A DNA stretch of 64,000 nucleotides from Symbiodinium natans (GCA_905221605.1 CAJNDS010002624.1:221501-285500), one strand, 5' to 3'. Counted from the first letter of the stretch, positions 32,673 to 45,600 are shown. Made by a program: numbers and translations. Notes: a model not told the origin generated them from the sequence alone.

Positions 32673-35600
32673 CTCATTGGCGAATGCGGACAATGGCTGA
32701 AAATAAAACTCCTTTGAACAATCTATATAGGTTTTAGTTGGATAGTTACGAAATTCACGCTTTCATCCGCTCCTTCAAAAGTTCTAAATGTTTGACTCCA
32801 CTCTCTCAATACAATCACTTCAGCTCTTTCATACATTCCAACGAAAAACTTCTACGATTGCTTCAAATATGTTTAGCAGATTGTGCGATGTAAGTCTTCA
32901 AACACGAACCTGGTGATAACAGTCCTCCAATATCTATCTCGTAAACAAGCGATAAGAACTTGTTTTACTAACATGTATAGCAGTTAATCTATTATTTCCA
33001 GATTTACGGGGGTTTAAGGGGGGTTTAAGGGTTTAAGGGGGGTTTAAGGGGGGTTTAAGGGTTTAAGGGGGGTTTAAGGGTTTAAGGGGGGTTTAAGGGT
33101 TAAGGGGTTAAGGGGGGTTTAAGGGAAGTTTACGGGGGTTTAAGGGGGGTTTAAGGGGGGTTTAAGGGTTTAAGGGGGGTTTAAGGGTTTAAGGGTTTAA
33201 GGGGTTTAAGGGGTTTAAGGGGTTTAAGGGGTTTAAGGGGTTTAAGGGGTTTAAGGGGTTTAAAGGGTTTAGGGTTTAAAGGGGTTTAGGGTTAGTTGAA
33301 TGGCTTTAAGGGTTCCAAGGATTTTCAGGGCGCAGCCGCTGTGTAGGCCGGAGCCCTCTCCTACGAAATACACCGGACATTGCAAAACAACAAGCCCCTT
33401 CCCCCACGTCCAGCGCTGAAACTTCCTGGAAGGAGACCCTAAACCCTAAACCCTAAACCCTGAAGCCCATCCTAGAACCCTAAGCCCGAAAAGTGTACGG
33501 GTAGTTTCATGCGCCCGCAATACGGTCCCCTTACCTCCTTTAACGGGTTCTGAGGTATGGCCTTTCGGGTTGCCTAGGGTATGGAAAGAAAGGGGTCCCC
33601 ATTTAAGGGCCCAGACCAAGTGACCATGTAACTACCCTAAGAAAAAGGCCTACTGTAGGGGAACCCTAAACCCTAAACCCTAAACCCTAAACCCTAAACC
33701 CTAAGAAAAAGCCTACTGTAGGGGCTTTAATAAGAAATCCAGTAGGGTTTCTTGGGGAGGGGGGGGATATTCTGGTGCAAGTACAAAGGGGCCGTAAGGC
33801 CGTAAGGGAATGATTCCGACTCCTGTATTGCTATATTATCTAATGAGAAGGTGGTTATTTGGCGTTGATTTTTCGAAGCAACCTAGGCCTCTGAACAACA
33901 GTTTTTATATATGAGCTCCCTTGTAAACCCAAATAAGGAAACTCAAAAAAAAACCTAAACCCTAAACCCTAAACCCTAAACCCTAAACCCTAAACCTAGG
34001 TTCTTCAACTTCCCAGGGCACGGGCCAGCACCACTGCCAGCATAGTCAGGCAGCAGGTCATCGGGGCCCCGCACCTCAGACCAACCCCTAGAGCCATCCT
34101 GAGTTTTTAGGGTTTAGGGTTTAGGGTTTAGGGTTTTGGGTTTGGGGTTTTGGGTTTAGGGCCAGGGTTTAGGGAATAGACCCCGTAAATCCTCCAAACC
34201 CTGTAACCTCTGCAAGAAGCCCGTAAACCCGCGCAAGCTCCCACACAGAACCGAACCGGGTGCTCAAGGGGTGTGAGTGCTTGGAAGTTCTAAATCCGAA
34301 ACCCTGAACCCTGCACCCTAAACCCCAGCAACGTTCCAGTACAGAGAAGGCTGGTCTGCTGGGTTTCGGGTTTAGGGCTTAGGGCCATGGCAACCTTTCA
34401 GATCAAGCCTTGAGAGCAACCCAAACCCTCCTCGAACAGAGTCCTACCCCAAACCGCTCAAAACACCAAACCCCTGAGGCCCCTGAGCAAGCAGGCATAT
34501 GCGTAACTCTCCAAAGTGGGGTCCCTTTTTTGGGGGTCCTTCTTTTCAGGGTGCTGCCGTTTCTCTAGCAAACCACTCAACATACCTCGCCGCAGGCGGC
34601 CTTTCTGCGAAATTGCCCGGGGGCCGAGCTCGATGACCATGTCGTCGGCACGCTTCGCGACCTCTCGAGGGTTTGCGCAGGACTGAAGATCTGCGGTTTC
34701 GCAGGAAACCCTACACTCTACACCCTGAACCCTAAACCTAACAATCAAACCCTGCACCCCGAGCCCCACTTCCTTGAACCCCCCCGGAACCCTCAACCTA
34801 TAAGCCCTAAACCCGAAAGGCCTACACAACGAACCTGCTGAACCCTCACCCTCCACTGGCACCTTCGGATTCGAGCTCTGCCAAGAAATCAACTGAGCAT
34901 GGGTTGCAGGAGGGGGGGTTGCGTTTGAGGAGCTGGACCCTTGTCTTCAGGGGGGGGTATGGAGTTTAGGGCTTATAAAAGGACTGGGATGCTGGGCATC
35001 ATTAGTGTATTCTTTCGCGTGGTTATTAGGGATTGAGGTTCCGCCGGCGAGCCGGCATCCGGACGTTTGGGACATGAGGCTCGCCTCCGGAACCCATCTT
35101 CATATGTGTGGAGATCTTGGGGTCAATTCCCTTGGGTGTTGAGTCAGCACAAATAATCTTCGCAGAGTTTAAGGCTACTGGGGTACCTTGGGGTCTACCC
35201 GAAAAGCTGACTGTACCGGTGTGAGCACAAGTTTGCGTTAAGCCTTTCGGGACGATTCACATCATTGTCTGCGCTGCATAGCCCCGCAACTCCTCGCGTA
35301 CACAGATGCCCCCAAGAACCACGAAACGAGAATCCCCCAACGCCTAAACCGAAAAGCTAAGATCTGAACTGTAACCCCCGCCCCAGAAGAACCCTAGCAC
35401 TCCCCTAAACCCTGAACCCGAACTTCTGAACCCTTAAGCCCGACACCCTCAACCCTGAACCCTTACGATTTAGACCCTCAACCCTAAACCCAAAAAACCC
35501 TAAACCCCAAACCCTAAACCCTAAACCCTGAACCTTCTTAAGGTTCACCCAACACCTTGCCGAGGCACCACAGCTATCGCAATGGCCAGGGTCCAAAGGG

Positions 35601-38600
35601 CCATGAGGACCAAAGGCAACTGGGCGACCGCCAGTTGGGGTTTAGGGTTTTGGGTTTTGGGTTTGCGGTTTAGGGTGGAGGATTTAGGGTTGAGGGTTTG
35701 CGGTTTAGGGTGGAGGGTTTAGGGTTGAGGGTTTGGGGTTTAGAGGCGGGGGTTTAGGGTTTGGGGTTTAGGGTTTCGGGTTTGGGGTCGTTTGGTGCAT
35801 CTGGGAGCCTTCTGGTGTGGAAGCCTTCGGGTTGGAGAACTCCAGGACTTTGACTCGGTAATGACCATGATAAGGATTACTTCCTAGTTTCTTTCGTTCA
35901 GTGTTCCTTAAGCTAATCTTGGCTTAGGTGGACCCAGGGTCGGAGTTTTGAACCAACTTTAAAGAAGAATGTAAAAAGCAACCCTAAACCCTAAACCCTG
36001 AACCCTGAACCCTGAACATCTCAACTTCTAGCGTCCCGGTTTGAAGAGAACGGAACTCATCTTAAAAGGGGGGTGCAGCTGCACATCGCTGGCGGCGAAG
36101 CTCATTCAACCCTGATGCCCTAAACCCTAAACCCTAAACCCTCAACCCTAAACCCTAAATGCTTCTGGGGCGGCCACCATGGGGCCAACCACCACCACCA
36201 TCTGCCGGCACAGTCGGGGCTTGGGGCTTGGAGGCTACTTGTGGTTTCGGGTTTGGGGATTAGGGGTTTTTGAGGTTTAGGGTTGAAGGGTTTAGAACTT
36301 AGGCCTTTTCAAGGTTTGGGGATTAGGGGTTTTTGAGGTTTAGGGTTTTAGGGTTTGGAGCTTAAGGGTTTTCAAGGTTTGGGGTTTCGGGTTTTGGGTT
36401 TAAAGCTGCCTCTCCGGGGGTGCCCCCTGCGCATTTTGCCGGCAGGAGCTTACGCGGCAAAGAGGAGGGGCCGAGAATCCCTGGCAGTCCAGAGACACAA
36501 AGTCGCTTCCCTATTCCCGAAGAACCCTAAGAACCATTGGGTTTAGGGTTTAGGGTTTAGGGTTTAGGGTTTAGGGTTTAGGGTTCAGGGTTTAGGGTTT
36601 AGCGTTTAGGGTTTAGAGTTTAGGGTTTAGGGTTTAGGGTTCAGGGTTTAGGGTTTAGGGTTTAGGGTTTAGGGTGGCGACTCCGGCCTTCATCAGCCAC
36701 TCCTGGCTGATGGCGGTGTCGATGGCGTGGCTGGCGGCATGCGACACACTCGAGAAAGCCGAGACCTGGTCGAATCTGGGTTTCAAGGAGGTTTGAGGTA
36801 TAGGGTTTAGGGTTTAAGGTTTAGGGTTTAGGGTTTCGGGTTCTGAGGCTTTTGATCCCAGAAAAACACCCATCGTTTGGCTGGGGTCATGCACGACTGG
36901 GCTGGCATCGTCGCGAAGCTATGCCGAGGAGGCCTCCCTACCGAAAGCCAACAATTGAGCCCCTAAACCCTAAACCCGAAACCCTAAAGCCTAAACCTTA
37001 AACCCTAAACCCTAAACCCTAAACCCTAATCGTGCCTTCTCTTTCATCTCCACGAGCTTCTCATTGGCCTTGCAGCTGTGGCATCTGTCTCGCTAGGCAC
37101 ACAAGTTACCCAGCATAGTTGGCACAGTACGTCAAACCTAGGCGGCAACAACTCAGGCTCCGCAGAGAACAGAAAAGGACTGCGGTTTCGGGTCTAGGGT
37201 TTAGCACTTAGAGGAACATCTGCACCGTGCCGAAGTATCGAGCATGCACGAAATTGCTGTTCGGGCTAGCATACTTCGTCAAACCCAGGGCGGCAACAAC
37301 TCCAGTTCCGCATAGAACAGAGAAGGGCTGCGGCCGAGGGTTTAGGATTTCGGGTTCGTGGAATGTCAAGGAGTGAGTGGGTTGGTGTTCTTTGCGGGCT
37401 TCGCGTTGAGGGTCCATAAGGGACAAGCGAAAAAGCACGCATCAAAGACAGAACGGATGTAATACAGCAGCCACCAGCCTCTGTAATAACCGACACAATC
37501 CTCTTACAACTGAAAGCTACCCCTAAACCCTAAACCCTGAACCCTAAACAGGGTCCTCTATCCCTAAGCGCTCAAATCTTGGCTCGAACCTTGGGCGTTG
37601 GGCAAACGGCCCCAGTTTCTTAAACCCTGAACCCGACGCCCGAACCCTGATCTCGAAACTTCAAACGTTCAGGGCTTTGGGTCTAAACCCTAAACCTTAC
37701 ACACTACCCTAAACCCTAAACCCTGAACCCTGAACCCTAAACCCTGAACCCTAAACCCTAAACCCTAAACCCTAAACCCTAAACCCTGAACCCTGAACCC
37801 TGAACCCTGAACTGCTGAGGTTCGCCTTCTCCGACGCTATGCCCATGATCTGCGTAGCGCCAGGGACCCTTGTTGCAGCGCCACACGTGGTGGTTGGAGG
37901 AGGGGGGGGTTTAGGGGTTTAGGGGTTTAGGGGTTTAGGGGTTTAGGGGTTTAGGGGTTTAGGGGTTTAGGGGTTTAGGGGTTTAGGGGTTTAGGGGTTT
38001 AGGGGTTTAGGGTTTAGGGTTTAGGGTTTAGGGTTTAGGGTTTAGGGTTTAGGGTTTAGGGTTTAGGGTTTAGGGTTTAGGGTTTAGGGTTTAGGGTTTA
38101 GGGTTTAGGGTTTAGGGCCTTTTTTATCCCAAGCCGGGGTTGGGTGCACCTCCCTAAACTCTGAGAAAACGTGCTGCAACAGGGCCAGAAGCCCGCAATG
38201 TAGGGTTTGGGATTTAGTGTTCAGGATAAACCCTAAACCCTAAACCCTAGGTTTAGGGTTTAGGGTTTAGGGTTTAGGGTTTAGGGTTTAGGGTTTAGGG
38301 TTTAGGGTTTAAGGTTTAGGGCTCAGGGTTTAGGAGTGCTTGAAGCTTCAGAAGGGTTTAACTAAGCCCCCAAACCCCAAACCCCCGAAACCGTAAACCC
38401 TGGAAGTGCCCGGGGCAAACCCACAAATCCGGACCGGCGGGGTTTAGGCTTTTAGGGTTCACATAGGGTTGAGGGTTTAGAGTTTTTAGGGTTTAGGGTT
38501 TAGGGTTTAGGGATTTTCATGTTTAGGGATTTTCGGTTTTTCGGGTTAGGGTTTCCCGCGCCGAGGTGCAGCTTGTTGCAGGTGTTCGGGAGGTCATCGA

Positions 38601-41600
38601 CAACGGCCTCGGGAATCCGTGGAATTCTCAAGCACAGATGCCCAGAGATCCGAATGCCCCTTGATTGCATCAAGGAAGAGAGCTTTTAGGGTTTGGGGTG
38701 GAAGGGAGTAGCACGCATTCTTGTACTCCTGCTGCTGCTTGTGAGTTCAGGGAGCTGCTTGGGACAGCAAAAAAAACTCGCGCATGCAAACTCAAGATGA
38801 CCTCCAATTAGCCGCGTGTCGATGTCGACCTGTGGTGTGCTCCTGAACCTCGCTAGAAGTTCTCTTCCCTAAGCTCCTAAACCCTAAACCCTCAACCCCA
38901 AACCCGTTTATTTCAGGACTCTTGGCCCAGCTGTCAGGTTCCTCCAGCATCGCAAAGACTTTGGGGAGGCCCTAAGCTGGACCGCGAAGTGCAGTTGCAT
39001 TGGGGGGGGGGGGGGGTAGACCGACCTAGATTGGGTTGAGGGTTTAGGGCTGGGTTTAGTTAGGGGTTAGGGTTCAGGGTTCAGGGTTCAGGGTTCAAGG
39101 AGGGTTGAGGGCTAAATTTAGGCTAAACCCCCCCACATGAGCCTTAAACCCTAAACCCCTAAGCCCTAAACCCTAGCTTCGTGCCTGGAAGGAGGTCGCC
39201 ATGGCCTCCAGCTCCTGCCTGCCCAGGGGGTTGAGGGTTTAGGGTTTAGGGTTTAGGGGTTGAGGGTTGAGGGTTGAGGGTTTAGGAGGGTTTACTAGGG
39301 TTTATTAGGGTTTAGGGGTTAGGGCTTTGGGGTTTAGGATTGTAGCATTTGGTAGAAGCATGTAGGGTTGAGGCTTCCGGGTTGGAGGTTTCAGGGCTGA
39401 GAGGCAGGCTCATTGCTGCAGGTCCTGTCGTAAGGGGTTGAACTGTCGGGCCAAGCATTTCTGGTTTGAGGTTTAGAGATTGGGTTTGGGGGTTCGGGTA
39501 AACACCTATCCCCCTTGGGTCTTGAGTTTTTCGGAGGATTAGAGTTCCTGCTCCAAAAAACGGGGAGGCCCTGGAATCCTCAGACAAAAGTGGGACATCT
39601 CCATGGCGATCCTGGGTAGTTAAGGAGCATTGGGTTCTCCGGGTGGGCTGAAGGGTAAGTTTCCCTATCATTTCCCGAATTTCCGTGATTCCATGCTAGG
39701 AACCAGTGAGTAAAGCCCCTAAACCCTGAACCCTAGAACCTAAACCCTAAACCGAAACCCTAAACCCTAAGCCCTCCAACAAGCCCAACACATCCCAGGG
39801 CGCCCCACGCCAAGTTCACGGAGGAGCGGAGGCTCTTTTGGACGCGCCCTGGCTGCTGCAAGTTTGTACCGGGGCTCTCCCCACACGCCAACCTAAAGAA
39901 GCCCTAAACCCTAAAAGCCCCAAGCCCCAAACAAAAACACTTGGTAGCTCAGGTTTGTTTTTAACAAAAGAGGCCCCAAACCCTAAAAAACCCAAGCCTT
40001 AAACAAACCTACTTGCAAGCCCAGAAAAAATGAGAATAATGAGAGCACCCTGTGGGTTGGTTACTTGATAAGGGAACCTTGATCCAAAGGTATGGCGCAA
40101 CAAAAAAGGGAAAAGGGTACCGCGGGGCTGGCAGCCTAAGCCGTACAAGCCCCAAACCCAAAAAAGCCCCTAAACAGACCCTAAACCCTAAACCCAAACC
40201 CTACAAGCCCTAGGCCCTAAACCGGGGGAAGGGCTGGGACCCTCTACGAAGAGCCGAGTTTGTCAAGCCTAAACCCGCAAGATTGCCAAGCCCAAGATCC
40301 CTAGACCTTAATCAAACTCTGGTTTGGTTTAGGGTTTCGGGTTTAACCCCAAGCCCTCTAAACCTTAAACCCTACCTCGACCCCCTCCCCTCCCCCTGCC
40401 CATGACACCCTTGACGCCCATGAGGTGCCTAGCTGCTGTCCAATCTTGTTAAAGGAGTCGTTCACAACTGCAGCACCTCGGGAACTGCAGCATCCGGTGG
40501 TGGTTCCTCATCTACAAACATGATTCACCCCCAAAAATGGGACCCCAATGTTCAGCAACCCTCACCAAAAAACCCTAAACTCCATTCGGCCCCAAACCCG
40601 AAAAGCGGAAACTGCACCAAAGCAACTGAAAGAGCGGAGGTCAGAAGTTCTGTGGAAAGATTGGGCCAGGACGGGGATACATGCGGCTGCACATATGACA
40701 TTGAGGTACGTTGGACCTAGGCCTGCAACCCCGCACTCTCCAAAGCTCTTAGGGTTTAGGGTTTGAGTTTAGGGTTTCGGGTTTAGGGTTTAGCGTTTAG
40801 AATTTAGGGCCAGCAAAACCGCTGGGTTCACAAACGACAAATCCAAGACATGGGTCTCGCATGCCACTGTCCGGAACTGGGGCAGGTTTGGGGGCCCTAC
40901 AATAATGATTTTTACGTTTACGGTCTTATAAGGATTATATAGGGATTTAAGGGCAATAGTAATAATAATAATAATAATAGTAATAATAATAATAATAAAT
41001 AATTCTGGTCAAACCTACCCCTGGGAATTTCTTCAACCCAAAACCGAAGGACGTCTCCCGCAGCAGACCGCTTTTTGCTCCGAGGGCGTCATGGGGGCGC
41101 ATGGCCACGGGGCCGAAAAAGCGCCGAGAACTCTGAGCTTGTGGAGTGTTCAGAGTTTAGGGGGTAGGGGGCTTAGGGTTTACGATCTAGGGTTGAGGGC
41201 TTAGGAGGGTACATCTCGTTAACCTTGAGGCTTAGGTTTAGCGCTTAGGGATTACGACATTCCTCTATACTCCCCTTAGAACCTTAATAAACATTTGTTT
41301 TTAATGTCCTCTTGGGTTTGATATATAAACAAAAATGAAAAATAATTCCCAAAGGGGATATAGTCCTTGGGGGAGCATGAGAGTGCGTGCACGTGCCGAG
41401 GGCGCTCTGGGTATGCCTCGCTGTTCACTGGCCCCGTCCTCCTCAGTGAGCACAGATGGGTGCATGGAGGCTGGAGAGTCACCAAAAAAGGGCTTAGGGT
41501 TTAGGGTTTAGGAGGCAAAACTGAATCGTTAACCGAATCACCCGGACAACCTTGTCGAAGGTTTTGTAGGGCTCAGTGCTTTGAGCAATGGCACGAATGC

Positions 41601-41609
41601 CCCCAGTTG
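32467..41609 (-). CDS. Unrecognised gene, about 20 micro-exons, one membrane segment
   Basis: Function not recognised. Exons 5' to 3': 41534-41609, 41045-41132, 40820-40876, 40409-40467, 39790-39852, 39185-39214, 38904-38971, 38551-38626, 38399-38448 (weak), 37813-37868, 37036-37088, 36688-36765, 36454-36510, 36154-36201, 36011-36055, 35556-35619, 34586-34690, 34324-34355, 33996-34074, 33374-33415, 32467-32672. From 37813 to the stop at 32467 all junctions are phase-compatible. 35556-35619 encodes LVLMALWTLAIAIAVVP, a membrane helix. The last exon encodes RFISHGQLGGIFMPQVPEAG and ends KPGCARCKSCVGA then TGA. An RCHSCKANEKLVEMKEK segment (37.0 kb) may be a small Cys motif. The 5' part (38.4-41.6 kb) could belong to a separate gene. 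Confidence 0.6.
32673..33002. other. AT-rich intron segment
   Basis: No telomere units and no coding signal; AT-rich like 29.4-30.1 kb. Lies between the terminal exon at 32467-32672 and the TTTAAGGGG array. Confidence 0.5.
33003..33290 (+). repeat. TTTAAGGGG variant array
   Basis: GTTTAAGGGGG and TTTAAGGG units, about 290 bp, in the last intron of the unrecognised gene at 32.5-41.6 kb. Confidence 0.92.
34586..34690 (-). CDS. Exon of the unrecognised gene
   Basis: 105 bp between GAAACCGCAG and CGAG|GTATGTT. Reads CANPREVAKRADDMVIELGP. The upstream membrane exon ends in phase 1 and this one starts with two bases. Confidence 0.8.
36688..36765 (-). CDS. Exon of the unrecognised gene
   Basis: 26 codons in phase 0, reading FSSVSHAASHAIDTAISQEW. 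Either a GC donor (ATGAAG|GCCGGA) or a GT donor six bases on keeps phase with 36454-36510 (SDFVSLDCQGFSAPPLC). Confidence 0.75.
37117..37340. repeat. Direct repeat pair, about 75 bp
   Basis: GGCGGCAACAACTC(A/C)(A/G)G and GAACAGA(A/G)AAGG(A/G)CTGCGG recur in the same order at 37117-37195 and 37257-37337. Confidence 0.85.
37906..38117 (+). repeat. TTTAGGGG array grading into TTTAGGG array
   Basis: Thirteen 8-bp units then about sixteen 7-bp units, with a sharp switch near 38010. Confidence 0.95.
38226..38312. repeat. Head-to-head telomere-repeat junction
   Basis: AAACCCTAAACCCTA abuts GGTTTAGGGTTTAGG with no spacer, making a perfect palindrome of telomere units, like a fused-telomere junction or a zero-length version of the usual C-block/exon/G-block module. 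Confidence 0.93.
40955..40998. repeat. (AAT)n microsatellite
   Basis: Interrupted AAT/TAG triplets; a looser AACAAT-rich region follows at 41.72-41.91 kb. Confidence 0.9.
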
Positions 41610-42102
41610 CTAAGGACTTGGATAATGCAGTTTAGGCTTCGGGGTAGTAGGTTGTAAGTCTATGGCGACTTGCCGTGGCAGCTCGAACCATTAATCCACT
41701 AGCGCGCAATATACTAGCGCTGGCAACAGTAACAATCAGATAACACAACAACACCAACGATAGCCAGTGTAGCAATAGTCGCGATACTTACAAAAACCGC
41801 AAAAGCAACGGGGATAACGTCAGATAGGTAGCAACAATACCAACAATAGTAACAATAATCATAACCATCAAAGTAACAGTAGAAACAAAGATAACTCTGG
41901 TAACAATAGTCATGGAAACCATAGTTGCAACCCTTGGATTGGACACTAAACCCTGAACCCTAAACCCTAATTAAACCCTAAACCCTAAACCTTACACCCT
42001 AAACCCTAAACCCTAAACCCTACACCCTAACCCTAAACCCTAAACCCCTACCCCGCCCCCCAAGAAAACACAGACCGAAGACGGGACCCCCCCGCGTGTC
42101 AC

Positions 42103-42148
42103 TGTAGGCCCTGCTGCCATGGAGCCTCCCCCGAAGACGGCGGTCCAC
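42103..42148 (-). CDS. Possible exon downstream of HCCS
   Basis: Minus frame reads WTAVFGGGSMAAGPT between AATCTGAG and ACA|GTGACA. Two other frames are open. It might be an HCCS 3' exon or the 5' end of the next gene. Confidence 0.35.
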
Positions 42149-42516
42149 CTCAGATTCTCTACAAGCCGTTTGGGGGCTTGCGATTTTGAACCCTTGTAGC
42201 CCTAAACCCTACACCCCAAACCCTAAGCCCTAAGTCCTAAACCCCAAACCCTAAGCCCTAACATCAGTAATCATGACGGTCATGGTCAAAGGACTCTAGT
42301 AGCAAGACCAAAGCCGGTACTGTGCACCCTAAATCCCCTTCAAACTCCTCACGCCCCACGCCCTCGCGAGAGCCTGGAGTCCCGCCCCGAAAAACCCTAA
42401 ACCCTAAACCCTAAGCCCTACAACCCTAAACCCTAAACCCTAAGCCCTAAACCCTACAACCCTAAACCCTAAACCCTAAACCCTAAAACCTAAACCCTAA
42501 ACCTAAAAAACCCAAC

Positions 42517-42603
42517 CCAGCTCCCGATGGTCTGCCCCAGCCACACGCGCCGCAGCTGCCAACCGGGCCGACGCAGGCGGTCCAGCAGGTCACCTGAAGG
42601 GGA
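42517..42603 (-). CDS. HCCS: HCCS exon 13
   Basis: 29 codons reading LLDRLRRPGWQLRRVWLG. The acceptor GAGAAAG gives phase 0. After W at 42517 the unspliced frame meets TAG within a TTTAGGG run about 25 bases on, a plausible stop; otherwise one more exon follows. Confidence 0.75.
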
Positions 42604-45600
42604 CTTTCTCCCCCCCCGAAACCCCCATTGCAGCGTTTTAGGGTTTAGGGTTTAGGGTTTAGGGTTTAGGGTTTAGGGTTTAGGGTTTAGGGTTTAGGGT
42701 TTAGGGTTTAGGGTTTAGGGTTTAGGGTTTAGGGTTTAGGGTTTAGGGTTTAGGGTATTCTCTTCCCATTCCAGTATACCACCATATCACAAGAATCCTC
42801 TATAATCTATTCGAATATGTTGGACTATGTTGGACTGGGGGCGGGGGGGGGGGGGGCGGGTGAGAAGGAACAATGTCTCCGCCTGGCCTGCTGTGTCCAG
42901 GGCGGGGCGTGCCTCGATAGTGATCTGGAGGTCCTCTTTGTCACCTGGGTTGTTACACGGAGGGATTGATGTTGGTATCTCAAACTATTTGGCCCCTCGC
43001 GACTTTGAACCCCCCCTTCCCCACATGCTAAACCCTGAACCTGTTGCGGGACTTGGGAGTTTAAGGGTTTAGAATTGGGGGTTGAAGGATTTCAACGCCA
43101 CGAGCAGGCAATCCCTAAGCCCTAAATCGATGAACGCCCACACCCTGAATTCCTAAACCCTAAACCCTAAAACCCTAACCCCTAAACCCTAAACCCCAAA
43201 CCCTAAACCCTAAACCCTAAACCCTAAACCCTAAACCCTAAACCCTAAACCCTACACTCTGAATTCCCGAACCGACAGCTTTCTGGCCAGGCTTCCGGCG
43301 GCCGGATCGTCGTAGTAGTCGATGACGTAACGCACCGTGCGCTGGCCACAGCGGTCCTTGGGGATTGACTTTGAGGCGTGGGATTGGGGGAGGATTGTGG
43401 TTTGCAGGGTACAACACGGAGCCCCACGCTGTAGATTTCGCGGCACAACCCCCAGGTCTAAACCCTAAACCCTAAACCCTAAACCCTAAACCCTAAACCC
43501 TAAACCCTAAACCCTAAACCCTAAACCCTAAACCCTAAACCCTAAACCCAAGCCTCAAACCCTAAACCCCAAACCCTAAACCCTAAACCCTAAACCCTAA
43601 ACCCTAAACCCTAAACCCTAAACCCTAAACCCTAAACCCTAAACCCAAGCCTCAAACCCTAAACCCCAAACCCTAAGGCCAGGGTGCGATGAACCAGTCG
43701 TGGCGGTCGAAGGGCACGCCCCGGTAAGAGAGCAGCCGGGACCACCAGCCCCCCCAGCTCAGATCCTCCCAGGCCCCAGAGGGTCCCCCTCCCCCCAGAG
43801 TCTGTGGGGACTTCGGGTTGCTGGTTAAAACCCTAAACCCTAAACCCCAGACCCTGGACCCTAAACCCTAAGCGCAGCAGGTGGGGCCCAAACCTTTCGC
43901 AGATGTCCGGGTCCTTCTGGCGGCCCACGAACCGCAGCAAACTCGGGGTCCTGGGTTGACCCTAAGTGTGTAAAAAAGGTGCCTTCATAATTAGAACAGG
44001 GTTTTGGGGGGCTATTTTAGTAGAATTCTAACGGGGCCCTAAGGGAATCCTTTTAGTAATTAGTCCGACCCCTAGATTAGGGCTTCAGGGCTTAGTGTTA
44101 GGGTTAAGGCTTTAGGGTTGAGGGTTTCTAGGGGCACTATATAGGAGCCTTAATAATTAGAACAGGGTTTAGGAGGTTGTTGTAGAATTATAAAGGGACC
44201 CTAAGAGAATGGGCATAGTGTTAGGGTTAGGGCTTTAGGGAGTTTGTCGGGCTTCCAGGGTTTTTGGGGGCTTCTAGGGCTTCTAGGGTTTCCTGGGCTT
44301 CTAGGGCTTCTAGGGCTTCCTGGGGCTTCTAGTGCTTCCTGGGGCTTCGAGGGCTTCTAGGGCTTCTAGGGTTTCCTGGGGCTTCTAGGGCTTCGAGGGC
44401 TTCCTGGGGCTTCTAGGGCTTCTAGGGCTTCTAGGGTTTCCAGGGTTTTTAGGGCTTGTAGGGCTTCTAGGGCTTCCTGTGGCTTCTGGGGCTTCCGGCG
44501 TTTTGGCCCCACGGCTTTGTACAGGCAAGAATGTTTAGAACATCCCCAAGTTCACGCAACCAAGCCCTAAACCTAAACCCTAAACCCCAAACCCTAAATC
44601 CTAAACCTAGCCAACCACTCCTACAGAGCTTGGTTCCCTGAATAGGCTTCCCGAAGATATAAGGGGGTCGACGGTTCAGTGTTTCGGGCTTGCGGTTCAG
44701 GGGTTCAGGGGTTTAGGGTTTATGAGGTTTCGGAGCTTTGAGAATTCCACGAGATGTTTTTTTGATTTGTTGTTAACTTCTTTTTTTTTGGGTGGCCCTG
44801 AATTTCGGCAAATCCCCAATGGGCCCCCGGGATGTGGTTGAGGCCAAGGTACTGGCAGGAAGAGGCATGGAGTCTCTCCCAATCCAGGACTTGCCTTCAG
44901 AGGGACCAGACCTCTATTGGTTCTTTGAGGGGTTTAGGGTGTAGGGTTTAGGGTTTAGGGTTTAGGGCTTGGGGCTTAGGGTTTAGAGCTTGGCCTTCTA
45001 GAAGTAGAACCATCGCCTGAGGTGGGACTTGGGGGCCCCGTATCCTTAAATCAAAGTGCCCAAGCCCTAAATAAAGCGGAGGGATCCCAAATCATAGTCC
45101 CTAAACCCATAAATCACAATTGAGGAAGAGAGTCTCTAGTGCCCCCTGCGAGCCTGCAGGCCGGGCGGCCGGGCAGGAACAGGAGACAGGACAGGACAGA
45201 GTACAGTAGCAAGACAGAAAACATGGCAGATGGCAGCACCGGACAGGAGACAGGCAGGATGACACTAGCAAGACAGGCGGGTCTCAGGCCTGCAAGTGCA
45301 CCGAAAACAAGCGGCCAGGGGGTCTCAGGCCTGCAGTTTTTTAATGCACCGAAGCATATGGCGGCCAGGAAGGGCTCAGGCGGCAATATGACGGGCAGAG
45401 AGTAGCGCGCCGGACGGCTTGATGGCTTGTTTAAAAGAAAAATCGATTGGCCTAATCGTCGTCTTGTCTTTGAAAACCCGTGTGGCGGGGCCCGCTGGCC
45501 GGGCCCGCTCTTCTATGATAGGCGGGCGACTTGATGCATGAATACCCAAAAATGCACTTCGAATATGTTTTAGCGCGATCTTTGAAGTCTAAAGTGTTCC

